Of a DNA stretch of 51,010 bases, positions 32,971-42,051 are shown piece by piece. Numbering within the stretch: the first letter of the stretch is position 1; each line of letters opens with the position of its first letter. Under the pieces are notes generated by a model, which had not been told where the DNA came from, ran no database searches, and worked only from the letters and a program-made list of their open reading frames with translations. A program made the translations under genes and the position numbers. The stretch comes from Clostridia bacterium. Lineage in GTDB: Bacteria > Bacillota_A > Clostridia > Oscillospirales > CAG-272. The stretch is taken from assembly GCA_017626655.1 (NCBI GenBank), contig JAGAIH010000292.1, forward strand, positions 1-51,010, in the 5' to 3' direction.

Positions 32971-33018
32971 GGGCTGAATCATTCGCTTATTGAAAAGCTT
33001 TTGACTCAGCCCCATTTT
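32971..33018 (+). terminator. Terminator-like stem at the right end of the element
   Basis: GGGCTGAATCA (32971-32981) and TGACTCAGCCC (33002-33012) pair with one mismatch and are followed by CATTTTT. Confidence 0.5.
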
Positions 33019-33080
33019 TGAGCGAAGATGGGGGAAGGCCATTCATGTACACAACACCCTATACTCCTTAAGATGGCTAT

Positions 33081-33109
33081 ATGATATCACAGCAAGCCTT
33101 CCCTGTCAA
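33081..33109 (-). promoter_or_regulatory. Orphan leftward promoter
   Basis: On the minus strand TTGACA (33104-33109) and TATCAT (33081-33086) are 17 bp apart. AAGGAG follows within 20 bp, but the only frames after it end within about 20 codons at the inverted-end element. It may drive a disrupted gene or a small RNA. Confidence 0.6.
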
Positions 33110-33181
33110 CCGTTTCCCATCAACGCCTCCGCGACCGACGCGCTCTGCTCAGGGCATCCCCCGCTGTGTGTAGCACGGCGA

Positions 33182-35461
33182 TCAGGCCTCCGTAACCTCG
33201 TCTGCCCTGACCGTATCACACCCATCCGCAAGCCCCTGGCTCACGACGGTCAGCCGCACCGTACCGGGTCGGTCGGCCATGACGATGGCGACGGCGCGGC
33301 CCTCGTAGGCGTGGCAGGTGTCCGAGCCGTACTGATCGTCGTTGGCGGGGTCGCCGCTGAAGATGCCCATGAGCTTCCCGCCCTCCACGGATGCGCGGAG
33401 CAGGGGCTTTTGGTCGGGCACGCGGTGGCCGTTCGCATCCGCTATGGTGACGTCGAAGTAGCACAGATCCCTGGCATCCGCGCGGATGGCGGGTGTCTCG
33501 GCCTCCACCAGCACTTGGGTGGGCTTGCCGACGGTATGCAGGAAGGAGGCCCCGCAGATCTCGCCGTTTTTGTAGGCCGTGACCGCCAGCTCGCCCTTTT
33601 CATAGGGGACCTCCAGTCGGGCGGTGGCCTCCACGGGGGTGCTTCTTCCCACCTCCCGACCGTTCAGGTACCAGACGATCTCGTCCGCGTCGGTATAGAC
33701 CTCGCAGGGGACGGGCTTGCCGATATACGCATCATCAAAGGTCCAGGAGTCCTGCACGTCCCGCCAATGCCAGCCCGTTCCCGTAAAGCCCTCGCCGTAA
33801 TGCTCGGGATGGGTGGTGAAGAGGCGGGGCTCGGTGCCGCCGATCCAGACCGCCTCGCGGAAGTAGGACTGGGGCCTTCTGTAGCCGCAGAGGTCGAAGT
33901 CACCCTGATAGCAGGCGCGCCAGGGGTACGCCGCGATGCCGATTCCCTCCACCCGTCCGTCCCGCTCCCAGAGGTATTTGCCCATGCCCGCCTCGCCCAG
34001 ATTGTCGTAGGCGGTCCAGGTAAAGTCTCCGATCACGTGGTCATTCTCCAGCGTGGCCTTCCAGGACTTATAGAAATTCAAGACCTGGGTCTCGGAGCCC
34101 CAGATCACCCGCTTGGGGTAGGTCTCGTGATCCTTGGCGTAGCGGAAGAAGAGGTAATTGTAGCCGCAGAGATCCAGCGGAGCCAGAAAGCCCTCGGTCC
34201 GCTCACCCCAGACGCTCTGGTCGATGTTGGGGAAGACCGCCGTTGTCACAGGGCGGGTGACATCGTACTTTCGTATTTCATTCGCCAGCCGCGCGGCCCA
34301 GATGTCCCCGTCGGTCAGGCCGTCGCTCTCAAAGATCTCGTTGCCGATGGAATAGGACAGCACGCAGGGGTGGTTGCGGTCCCGCAGGACCATGGCGGCG
34401 ATATCCCTTGCCCACCAATCGTCAAACCACACGTGGTAGTTGAGGACTCCGCCCTTCTCTCTCCGCCAGCAGTCGAAGGCCTCGTCCATGACGATCATAC
34501 CCAGCTCGTCGCAGATCTCGAGCAGGTTGAGGGAGGGGGGATTGTGGGCGATGCGGACCGCGTTGAAGCCCGCCTTTTTCAGCAGGGTCAGCTTTCTGCG
34601 GCAGGCCGCGGGGTAGTCCGCCGCGCCCAGGAGGCCGTGATCGTGGTGGATACAGCCGCCGCGGAGCTTCATGGGCTTGCCGTTGAGGCGGAGGCCCCGC
34701 TCGGCGTCCATCTCAAAGACACGCACGCCGAATACCGTTTCGTCGGTGTCCTTCTCGGCGCCGTTCTCGGTGACCGTAGCCCGCAGGGTGTAGAGGTAGG
34801 GGTCCTCGGTATCCCACAGACGGGCGTTGGGCAGGGACAGCTCAAACTCCACCTTGGTCTTCCCCTCGGCGGTCACGCGGACGCCCTTGGCATTGCATAC
34901 GACGGTGTTGTCCCCGTCGAGGACCGCCACCGAGACCGTCACCTCGGCATCCCGATCCGCGCTGATCTCATAGGTAGCCCTCACGGTATCGGTGGTAGGG
35001 GTGCGGACGAACTTGTCCCACGGCTCGATGCGGATATCGCCCCCCTGCCACAGGAATACGTCGCGGTACAGACCCGCCCCCGAATACCAGCGGGTGGATG
35101 GCTGGAGACCGCGGGTCACAATGTCCAGGGTGTTGTTCTCCCCGAACTTGATATACGGGGTCAGATCCACCAGAAAGGGGGTATAGCCGTGGGGGTGGGT
35201 GACCAGTGCGTAGCCGTTACAGTATACCGTGGCGCACATATACGCGCCGTCCACGTCCAGGACGTAGCGGCTCGCGGAGGCGTCCACGGTCAGGTCCTTG
35301 TGATACCGACCCGTACCGCCCACAAAGTAGCCGTTATCGCCGCCGCCCTCGGCGTGGGGATCCCGGGGGGCTGTTACCGAATAGTCGTTGGGCAGGTCCA
35401 CGGTGCCGTGGTAGTGGGGGGCGTGGAGGATCCAGCCCTTGGAGATGCAGATCTTTTTCAT
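33182..35461 (-). CDS. GH2-family glycosidase (beta-galactosidase-like)
   Basis: This 759-residue protein has no signal peptide. The start at 35461 follows AAAGGAG; the frame stays open to 35812, but that extension reads as non-coding and contains the promoter. Domains are in GH2 order: a sugar-binding jelly roll (about 1-170, with SRYVLDVDGAYMCATVYCNG), an Ig-like domain, then a barrel with MKLRGGCIHHDHG, HNPPSLNLLEICDELG, YSIGNEIFES (acid/base Glu about 374) and KRVIWGSETQ (nucleophile Glu about 453). The C-terminal region has Ig/DUF4982-like strands (VWYLNGREVGR, PAIRADARDLCYFDVTI). Specificity could be galactose, glucuronate or mannose. It is a single gene with an unusually long leader. 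Confidence 0.9.
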   Translation of the reverse strand: MKKICISKGWILHAPHYHGTVDLPNDYSVTAPRDPHAEGGGDNGYFVGGTGRYHKDLTVDASASRYVLDVDGAYMCATVYCNGYALVTHPHGYTPFLVDLTPYIKFGENNTLDIVTRGLQPSTRWYSGAGLYRDVFLWQGGDIRIEPWDKFVRTPTTDTVRATYEISADRDAEVTVSVAVLDGDNTVVCNAKGVRVTAEGKTKVEFELSLPNARLWDTEDPYLYTLRATVTENGAEKDTDETVFGVRVFEMDAERGLRLNGKPMKLRGGCIHHDHGLLGAADYPAACRRKLTLLKKAGFNAVRIAHNPPSLNLLEICDELGMIVMDEAFDCWRREKGGVLNYHVWFDDWWARDIAAMVLRDRNHPCVLSYSIGNEIFESDGLTDGDIWAARLANEIRKYDVTRPVTTAVFPNIDQSVWGERTEGFLAPLDLCGYNYLFFRYAKDHETYPKRVIWGSETQVLNFYKSWKATLENDHVIGDFTWTAYDNLGEAGMGKYLWERDGRVEGIGIAAYPWRACYQGDFDLCGYRRPQSYFREAVWIGGTEPRLFTTHPEHYGEGFTGTGWHWRDVQDSWTFDDAYIGKPVPCEVYTDADEIVWYLNGREVGRSTPVEATARLEVPYEKGELAVTAYKNGEICGASFLHTVGKPTQVLVEAETPAIRADARDLCYFDVTIADANGHRVPDQKPLLRASVEGGKLMGIFSGDPANDDQYGSDTCHAYEGRAVAIVMADRPGTVRLTVVSQGLADGCDTVRADEVTEA

Positions 35462-35783
35462 AGGACTCCTTTCGGCGGGGGTGGTTTCCCGCTGATCCAT
35501 GTATTCTTTTTTTAAAGCTCCCTCCCCTGAAAGCAGAGGAGCGATTCCCTTCCGAAGAAGGCAGAAAGGTTGATTCCCGCCGCCTTTCCGATACCGATCC
35601 AATACAAGAAATCGTGACGCGCTCTTACGCGCGGTCCGCCAGGGTGTTTTCACACCGTTATGGCTCGGGCAGCTGACACCGCACGGCGCCGCCGCGGCCC
35701 CGGGCGCGGAATTCGGTGGCAAGGGTTGGAGCTCCGAGGCATCCGAGGCGCCGGGACATCGCATCGCCCGGCCTACCGCTATG

Positions 35784-35812
35784 ATTATACCATACAGCAA
35801 GAGGAATCGCAA
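35784..35812 (-). promoter_or_regulatory. Promoter of the GH2 gene
   Basis: On the minus strand TTGCGA (35807-35812) and TATAAT (35784-35789) are 17 bp apart, with TGG before the -10 box. This implies a leader of about 315 nt. Confidence 0.75.
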
Positions 35813-35999
35813 TACTTTTTGTGTTTTTTTGCGATATCAATCAATTCTTGCGGCGACTTCGAGCGGTTCCCCATACCCCCAATCAAGCCGCGATACCCTG
35901 ATCCGATTGACGCCCTGGGTGCGGGCAAGGTACGATCTGCTTGAATCGTATAGCATAGCCACAGGATTCTTTCCGAATTTTCTCTGCGTTTATGCGAAA

Positions 36000-36027
36000 G
36001 CTCCCCCACCCTTGCGGGCGGGGGAGC
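36000..36027 (-). terminator. Terminator of the glycan cluster
   Basis: On the minus strand GCTCCCCC and GGGGGAGC pair around a short GC-rich loop and are followed by only TTTCG. It lies 87 bp past the last stop codon of the cluster. The T-tract is weak. Confidence 0.55.
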
Positions 36028-36113
36028 GGCTCCCGTTCAGAAAGGAGTGGCGAATTCATTCAAAGGAGAAGGGCCGTAGAATCAGCGTCCGAAACGCAAC
36101 GAGCTCGGCGCGG

Positions 36114-38615
36114 TCAAGCCGTTCTGTCCAGCTCGGCGTCGTACTTCTGCGCGGCCTCCTCGGTGTCGAAGAACGCGACGTACTCGATGTCGAAGTAATC
36201 GGTCGCCTGGCCCAGGTATACATCCGAATTCTCGTAGATGCTGAAGCGGCCGTAGGTGATGAGGTCGTTGCTCAGGGCAGGCAGAGCCGTATGGACGTCA
36301 ATAATCATCAGATGCCAGTTCCCGTCCTCGTTCCAGTCCACGTCGATGAGATCGTCCACGTTGTTCCAGCACTCACCGACACCCATGAGAAGACGGCCGG
36401 TGGCGGGAATGTTCGTGCGGTAGGAGATGGCCATATAGCGGCCGATCTTGGTCTCGTTGTGGGTCTCGTTAATGACGAAATAAGGATCCCAGTTCGAGAC
36501 GCGGATGCGGGCAAAGTTTCTGCCGTCCTCCACCGTCATAGTGGAGGACACGATATCCCAGCAATGCCATGCATCGCCGGCCATGGAGGCCCAGGCGGAC
36601 AACTGCTCGGCCGTTGCAAGATATGCGGGGGCATCGGGGTCTACGGGCTCAGCGGTATGCGTTCTGTCTACCTCGGCATCGTACTTCTGCGCGGCCTCTT
36701 CGGTGTCGAAGAATGCAATATACTCGATGTCAAAGTAATCGGTCGCCTTGCCCAGGTATGCATCCGAATTCTCGTAGATGCTGAAGCGGCCGTAGGTGAT
36801 CAGGTCGTTGCTCAGGGCGGGCAGAGCCGTATGGACGTCAACGATCATCAGATGCCAGTTCCCGTCCTCGTTCCAGTCCACGTCGATGAGATCGTCCACG
36901 TTGTTCCAGCACTCTCCGACACCCATGAGCAGGCGGCCGGTGGCGGGAATGTTCGTGCGGTAGGAGATGGCCATGTAGCGGCCGATATGAGTCTCGTTAT
37001 GGGTCTCGTTGATGACGAAATAGGGATCCCAGTTCGAGACGCGGATGCGGGCAAAGCTTCTGCCGTCCTCCACCGTCATGGTGGAAGACACGATATCCCA
37101 GCAATGCCATGCGTCGCCGGCCATGGAGGCCCAGGCGGACAGCTGCTCGGGCTTGGCCAGATAGGCGGGAGCGTTAACATCGGGAACAACGCTGTCAGGG
37201 TCGGTCTCGCCGCAAACCGAGCAGGCACCGTCCACGTAGGAGTGACCCAACGCGGCAACCTCGTCAGCGACGTAGCTGTCGCCGCAAGCACAGGTGTAGG
37301 TGGTGTAACCGGCCTCGGTACAGGTGGGGGCGGTGACCACAGCCTCATGGCTATGCTCATGGGCGACGAGCTTCACGGTAAACTCGTTGAGGCAGACCTC
37401 GTAGCCGTCGGCGTCCTTGTAGAGCACCCGGACCGTATTCTCTCCGCCAAGACCGGCGAGGGGAATGGCGATCTTCATTCTGTGACCGCTGTCAGCGCCG
37501 ATATTCTGAGCGGCGGCGATGATACCCTCGTGGTCAGCGCCCACAAAGGCAAAATCCGAATTGTAAACAGCGGGACCGCCGTTGATCCGATAGCCGAATT
37601 GACCCAGCTCGCCGTAGTAGCCGACCCAGCCCCAGTAGGTCAGGGTATCCGCGGTGACGGCGGACAGGTCCGCAATAAGATCCCAATCGGCGGACTTGCC
37701 GGGCTCAAAGATATTCTCGGGACCGTTGCCCGCGTCGCCCGTGCCCGTATAGAGCTGGTCGAAGGACTGGTGAACGACGATGGACTGGTCCTCGTTCCAC
37801 ATGGGAACTCTGTGCATCTCCTCGTCATACTTCTCGGCTGCCTCGTCCGAGTTGAAGAAGGCAACGTACTCGATATCGAAGTAATCCTCGGGCTTTGCCT
37901 CGTAGCCGTTGTAATGCTCGTAGATGCTGAAGCGGCCGTAGTTGATGATGTCACCGGTAAAGGCGGTGATGTCTGTCTTGAGCAGATCGATGATGACCAG
38001 GTTCCAGTTCTCGTCCTCGTTCCAATCCACGTACACGATGTCGTTCTGACCGTTCCAGCAAGTGCCGTAGCCCAGGAACATGGTGCCGAACGTCGTGATA
38101 TTCGTGCGGTAAGAGATGGCCATGTAGCGGCCGATCTGACGGTCAACGATGCTCTCGGTGATGACGAAATAGGGATCGGGACCGTTGGAGATCATGCGGG
38201 CAAAGGTTCTGGTGCCCTCGCTCATGACCTCGGGGACCTCCAGGTGCATCATGTACCACGCGTCGCCCGTCTGAGAGGCATAATCGGCCAGGATCACACT
38301 GCCGACCGCATAGACGGGGGCGTCCGGATCTGCAACGGGAGGCTCCGTGGGGTTATCGGTGGGGGCCTCGGTAGGAGCTTCGGTCACGTCGGGCTCCTTC
38401 GTGGGCTCTTCCGTGGGTGCCTCGGTCACGTCGGGCTCCTCGGTAGGCTCCTCCGTAGGCTCCTCCGTAGGCTCCTCGGTGGGCGCGTCGGTCACAGAAT
38501 CTTCAACTGTCACGCTCTCGCCTGAGGTCTCTTCGCCGGGGTCCTTATCGGTACAAGCGACAAAGGCCAGGGTCAGGACCAGCAGGATCGAGACAAAGAT
38601 CAAAAGCTTTTTCAT
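36114..38615 (-). CDS. Lipoprotein with three homologous modules
   Basis: This 833-residue protein has a signal peptide with a lipobox-like LAFVAC and a linker of many EEPT/EAPT repeats. Three modules of about 170 residues share AWYMMH or AWHCWDIV, FARIRVSNWDPYFVI, IGRYMAISYRTNI, DVDWNEDGNWHLMIVD and DYFDIEYIAFFDTEEAAQKYD. The first (about 100-270) is diverged; the second and third are nearly identical. Between the first and second lies an unrelated beta region and one Cys-rich unit (APTCTEAGYTTYTC ... ALGHSY) like those in the surface protein at 1243-4506. No catalytic motif is visible. Beta-rich repeated modules on a lipoprotein in a glycosidase cluster suggest carbohydrate binding, which is inference. 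Confidence 0.8.
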   Translation of the reverse strand: MKKLLIFVSILLVLTLAFVACTDKDPGEETSGESVTVEDSVTDAPTEEPTEEPTEEPTEEPDVTEAPTEEPTKEPDVTEAPTEAPTDNPTEPPVADPDAPVYAVGSVILADYASQTGDAWYMMHLEVPEVMSEGTRTFARMISNGPDPYFVITESIVDRQIGRYMAISYRTNITTFGTMFLGYGTCWNGQNDIVYVDWNEDENWNLVIIDLLKTDITAFTGDIINYGRFSIYEHYNGYEAKPEDYFDIEYVAFFNSDEAAEKYDEEMHRVPMWNEDQSIVVHQSFDQLYTGTGDAGNGPENIFEPGKSADWDLIADLSAVTADTLTYWGWVGYYGELGQFGYRINGGPAVYNSDFAFVGADHEGIIAAAQNIGADSGHRMKIAIPLAGLGGENTVRVLYKDADGYEVCLNEFTVKLVAHEHSHEAVVTAPTCTEAGYTTYTCACGDSYVADEVAALGHSYVDGACSVCGETDPDSVVPDVNAPAYLAKPEQLSAWASMAGDAWHCWDIVSSTMTVEDGRSFARIRVSNWDPYFVINETHNETHIGRYMAISYRTNIPATGRLLMGVGECWNNVDDLIDVDWNEDGNWHLMIVDVHTALPALSNDLITYGRFSIYENSDAYLGKATDYFDIEYIAFFDTEEAAQKYDAEVDRTHTAEPVDPDAPAYLATAEQLSAWASMAGDAWHCWDIVSSTMTVEDGRNFARIRVSNWDPYFVINETHNETKIGRYMAISYRTNIPATGRLLMGVGECWNNVDDLIDVDWNEDGNWHLMIIDVHTALPALSNDLITYGRFSIYENSDVYLGQATDYFDIEYVAFFDTEEAAQKYDAELDRTA
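36118..37170 (-). repeat. Recent 540-bp tandem duplication in the lipoprotein gene
   Basis: Positions 36118-36630 and 36658-37170 align without gaps at an offset of exactly 540 bp (180 codons). By eye about 95 percent of bases match, and many differences are silent. It encodes modules 2 and 3 of the lipoprotein. Confidence 0.92.
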
Positions 38616-38683
38616 TTCTTTTCTCCTTTTCGTTCTTATATTTTAACGGATCGACCGTTGTCTGCTCAATCCATTATTTCAGA

Positions 38684-41600
38684 TCATTCCTTCGATTCGG
38701 AAGCAACGTCCATCTCGGGGATCACGGCGTCCGAAAATTCGCTGACGATGACCGAATCAAAGCAGACCGTACCTGCGCGGACAGCCAAGCCGCCTTGCGT
38801 GAAGCAATCGCTGTCGATCAACGTATCCGTCAAGGTGTCGGTCCTGCCATCCTTCAACGTGATCTTGGCGGTCTTGGCAAAACCAGTCGCAGGCGAGATC
38901 TGACTGAAAACGTCGTAGGATACGTTTCCGCTCAATTCCACGGTCGCGTAGGTCACGCCGTCCACAATGACGTATACCGTATCGCCGCTATCCGCCAGGG
39001 TGAGCTCTGCACCGTTACAAGGAATCTCGTAGGATACGTTTTGGATGTGGGTACCGGCGGCCCGATCGTAGACCTTCAGCACCAGCTCCAAGATTCCCTT
39101 CTCGATCCTCGCGTAGATACCCGCGCCTCCAATGCCGTCGGCTGAGCCGTCCTTTTCAAAATAGGACGAGACGTGGGGAGCGGGCGCGTCCTTCGCCACG
39201 ACGGCATGGGCGCCGCGCACGAAAGCGTACCAGGTATCCTCACAGCCATCCGTGAAACGGTAGGTCATGGCATACGCACCGTTCAGATCCGTATACATCT
39301 CGGATCGGCCGTCCAGTATGTAGGAGGATGCCGAGGTTCCCTTACTGCTGAAATTCAGTCCCAGGGTGAAGAAGCTTGCCAGATCCGTGTTGCCCAAGGC
39401 GATTCCCGTAGCGTTCGACGCAAAGTCCGAGGTAAATGACAGCTTGCTGTTGGATGCGGCGGAACAGTAGAACTCCCAATCGCCCTTCAGCGCCAGATGC
39501 GGGTCTCCGCCCGCGCACTCGACGTACTCAACGCGGATGCGGTGGTATCCTTGACTCAGAATCATGCTGCCCTGAGCAGATTTTTCGGCTTTGGGAGCAT
39601 CCTTATCGTAGGAACCGTCGATCACCAAACGGCCGTCCACCAAGAGCTTGACACCGTCGCCGTAAGACAGGTCGAACTCATACCGACGGCTTTCACTGAC
39701 CAGAATATAGCCTTCAAAAACCGCCGCGATATCCTTGTCCTGCGGCAGCTCCTCTACCGTCAAGCCGTCCACGACTCTACTGCCGCCCCAAAGGGTATCA
39801 ATGAGTCTGAAATCCGGTTGCGCGGGATAATTTTCGGGCAAGAGATAGAAGGACATCTCCAGGCCTTCGACCAGCTCCGCCTTGACCTCATCGGAAAGCT
39901 CCAGCCCCGGCATACCGTCAATGATATCTCCCTCGCGGGCGGGGAGGATGGTCTCCCCTTTGCCCGTATAGGCAATGGCCAGGTTGGCCGCGTAGTTATT
40001 GCGGCGCTCGGGGGCGCTGTCGCCCGTGGTGAACCAGGACTCCAGGTCGTAGATATCGGTGATGTTATCCATCCAATGGAAGTTGACCTGCGCCCGATCC
40101 CCTGTCAGCCCCAGTAGGGAGCGGGGGATGGTCACGGTCAGGCGGTCGCCCTTCACGGCGTAGGCCACGGTGCCGATCTCCTGCCACACGCCGTCCTTGT
40201 AGGCGCAGAGGGTGGTGACGGTGTCAGACACGACCTCATAGTTGACGAAGAAGTCGTAGCCCTCCCAGCCCGTGGTCTTGTCGTTGTCGGCGTCGATGAA
40301 GAGGAGCATCCAGTTCGTATCCTTGTGGGAGGTCAGCTCCTTCGCGGCACGGGCGTAGAGGTAGAGATTCCCGCCGTCAGCCGTGATGCGGGACTCCACG
40401 ATGTCGTTACGGCCCGTGGTGTTGACGTATCGGATCTTTCCGGTGGTATCCGCATGATCGCGGTGGGTCGTGTCGCCTGCGAAATCCGTGTACACGGGGC
40501 AGACGGTTTCCCATTTTTCAAACACCTCCCCGTCCGTCTCGGTCATGGTGTTGGCGCCCGACGCGCCGTCAGCGGGGAGGACCCCCTTGAAGCGTCGGAT
40601 GATGGAGCACATCTGGTAGAAGTAGTTGTCGGTGAAGCCCCCCTTCATGGGCTCGATATCGCGGGAGAACTCGGCGTTGAACTGATCCACGAAGCCCGTG
40701 TCGGTGGCTCGGTCGGCGGGATCGGTAAAGTTCTGGGCCACCCACTCGTTCCAGCGGGAGATCAGCAATACCTGGCACTCGGGATTCTTCTCCATGAGCT
40801 GATTGAAGGCGTCCTCAAACACGAGGCCCTGACCCATGGTATCTGTCTCCAAAAAGGCATCCAGGTACGATTTAGCCGACAGACTGCCGCTGCGGCCCTG
40901 CCCGAAGTTGGCAAAGCCCGCGCATCCGATCCCCGCACACTCAGCCCGGGTGCGCTTGTCCGTATAGCCATAGCCATAGCCGAAATTGACGATGTTGTTG
41001 TCACACCAGTACAGCTTGCTGGCGCGAGCGTCGGGCATGACCCAGGCCTTGCGGAAGGTGAGCTTATCCTTGTAGTATTCGTCCTCCAGGATGGGGAAGG
41101 AGCCGTCGTCCAGGCACTTGACGAGGGCCAGGGGCTTGCCCTCCCAATGGAACCAGAGATCCCGGTACTTTTCTTCGGTCATGAACCGCTCGTAGAACCG
41201 GCCCGTGTCCCCGTGGCCGGGGGTGGCGGTACCGAAGCACCAGGGTACCAGATAGGGGGTCATCTGTCCCTCGGCGCGCATCTGCACGCAGGTGTCCAGA
41301 AAGACCTCCATGGCGTCCTCGTAGAGGTAGCCGTTGGTCAGGTCAAAGTACAAAAAGTCGATGCCCGCCATGGCAAAGTAGTACAGATCGCGGCGGATCT
41401 GCCAGACGTCATCCGCACGGTGGTAGCCCGTCTCGGGCTCGGTCCACCAGCAGAATCCCCAGCGGGGGCCAAAGTCGGGATTGTAGGGATTGACGGCCAT
41501 GACCTTGGAATTATCCACGTCACAGGTGGAGCCTACCGTCCAGAGGGAGTAGAACAGGCCTACGTACTTCCCTTCCTTGGGCAGTCCCGCCTCGCTTGAC

Positions 41601-41926
41601 ATAGGCAGGACGCGGCCCAGGGCATCGGTGGCCGTCTCGTTATAGTTGCGGATGATGATCTGCGGCGAATGCCCCTTTTCCGTCAGTACCTGCCCCTCGG
41701 GGGAGGCGGGGGTGAAGGTAAGCTGATCCAAGGAGACCGAGGGCGGGGTAACGACGACGTCCTCGGGGGCCGTGGTGATCTCCTCCGCTTCGGTCTCCGT
41801 GGGAGCCTCGGTCGCGCCGACGTCCGTCGTGCCCTCCGTATCCGTCGGATTCCCTTTGCCCGTACAGGCCGCAGAGGTCAGGATCAACAGAGCCAGCAGG
41901 CCTGCTGTCATGCGTTTCATGTTCAT
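38684..41926 (-). CDS. GH99-like/PA14 multidomain lipoprotein
   Basis: This 1,080-residue protein has a signal peptide with lipobox LTSAAC and a Thr/Glu linker. Residues about 110-460 resemble a barrel of the GH71/GH99/WbsX-like group: KYVGLFYSLWTVG, the WGFCWWTEPETGYHRADD motif and MAGIDFLYFDLTNG, with LISRWNEWVAQNF near 415 offering acidic candidates. About 490-650 is a CBM9/DOMON-like domain (WMLLFIDADNDKTTGW). About 725-820 is a PA14 domain (RYEFDLSYGDGVKLLVDGRLVIDG). The last 230 residues form a lectin-like domain shared with the next protein. It sits in the rhamnosidase cluster. The catalytic assignment is tentative. Start codons at 41926 and 41920 are both possible. Confidence 0.75.
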   Translation of the reverse strand: MNMKRMTAGLLALLILTSAACTGKGNPTDTEGTTDVGATEAPTETEAEEITTAPEDVVVTPPSVSLDQLTFTPASPEGQVLTEKGHSPQIIIRNYNETATDALGRVLPMSSEAGLPKEGKYVGLFYSLWTVGSTCDVDNSKVMAVNPYNPDFGPRWGFCWWTEPETGYHRADDVWQIRRDLYYFAMAGIDFLYFDLTNGYLYEDAMEVFLDTCVQMRAEGQMTPYLVPWCFGTATPGHGDTGRFYERFMTEEKYRDLWFHWEGKPLALVKCLDDGSFPILEDEYYKDKLTFRKAWVMPDARASKLYWCDNNIVNFGYGYGYTDKRTRAECAGIGCAGFANFGQGRSGSLSAKSYLDAFLETDTMGQGLVFEDAFNQLMEKNPECQVLLISRWNEWVAQNFTDPADRATDTGFVDQFNAEFSRDIEPMKGGFTDNYFYQMCSIIRRFKGVLPADGASGANTMTETDGEVFEKWETVCPVYTDFAGDTTHRDHADTTGKIRYVNTTGRNDIVESRITADGGNLYLYARAAKELTSHKDTNWMLLFIDADNDKTTGWEGYDFFVNYEVVSDTVTTLCAYKDGVWQEIGTVAYAVKGDRLTVTIPRSLLGLTGDRAQVNFHWMDNITDIYDLESWFTTGDSAPERRNNYAANLAIAYTGKGETILPAREGDIIDGMPGLELSDEVKAELVEGLEMSFYLLPENYPAQPDFRLIDTLWGGSRVVDGLTVEELPQDKDIAAVFEGYILVSESRRYEFDLSYGDGVKLLVDGRLVIDGSYDKDAPKAEKSAQGSMILSQGYHRIRVEYVECAGGDPHLALKGDWEFYCSAASNSKLSFTSDFASNATGIALGNTDLASFFTLGLNFSSKGTSASSYILDGRSEMYTDLNGAYAMTYRFTDGCEDTWYAFVRGAHAVVAKDAPAPHVSSYFEKDGSADGIGGAGIYARIEKGILELVLKVYDRAAGTHIQNVSYEIPCNGAELTLADSGDTVYVIVDGVTYATVELSGNVSYDVFSQISPATGFAKTAKITLKDGRTDTLTDTLIDSDCFTQGGLAVRAGTVCFDSVIVSEFSDAVIPEMDVASESKE

Positions 41927-42051
41927 TTTTCCATTTTTCCTTTCCGCCGTGATGCGGGCTCACGGCAATCGGCACAGAAAACGATTGGTCGTCTCAGCCC
42001 CGTCAATCAAGCCGCGGAGACCGACCGTCGGGGCGTATGCGTAATGAAGGA

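Larger units (their letters stand above)
32591..33012. mobile_element. Small element with 11-bp inverted ends (MITE-like or decayed IS)
   Basis: GGGCTGAGTCA (32591-32601) and TGACTCAGCCC (33002-33012) are perfect inverted ends 422 bp apart. Both are flanked outside by AT-rich sequence containing ATTTT, a possible short target duplication. There is no transposase. The inside carries two hairpins and a 34-codon remnant frame. The end sequence resembles the GGGCTG... ends of some Firmicutes insertion sequences. Identity is uncertain. Confidence 0.45.
32305..33181. other. 877-bp non-coding stretch between RyR and GH2 genes
   Basis: No convincing intact protein gene is seen. The stretch contains a hairpin at 32391-32429 (TGATCA-CCTTTTG / CAAAAGG-TGATCG), a 422-bp element with inverted ends (32591-33012), two internal hairpins, a terminator-like stem and a consensus leftward promoter (33081-33109) with no gene in front of it. 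Short frames such as MKSQIIQEVIEDLFYQNRT (from 32734) may be a transposase or gene remnant. Confidence 0.6.
35462..36113. other. Gap with the GH2 leader and a possible small ORF
   Basis: From 35462 to about 35778 is the GC-rich transcribed leader of GH2, with several possible stems (for example GCTCC/GGAGC near 35520-35555). Upstream, the minus strand holds a 29-codon frame (35785-35874) ending YCDSSCCMV that overlaps the promoter, with no good ribosome binding site. A hairpin terminator for the cluster to the right lies at 36000-36027. Confidence 0.5.

Noticed and set aside
35462..35812. N-terminal extension of the GH2 protein by 117 codons
   Set aside because: There is no ribosome binding site at the longer start, its sequence is unlike GH2 proteins, and the promoter lies within it. 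AAAGGAG supports 35461.
35785..35874. 29-codon Cys-rich minus-strand frame upstream of GH2
   Set aside because: It overlaps the GH2 promoter and lacks a ribosome binding site, so chance is more likely than a real peptide.
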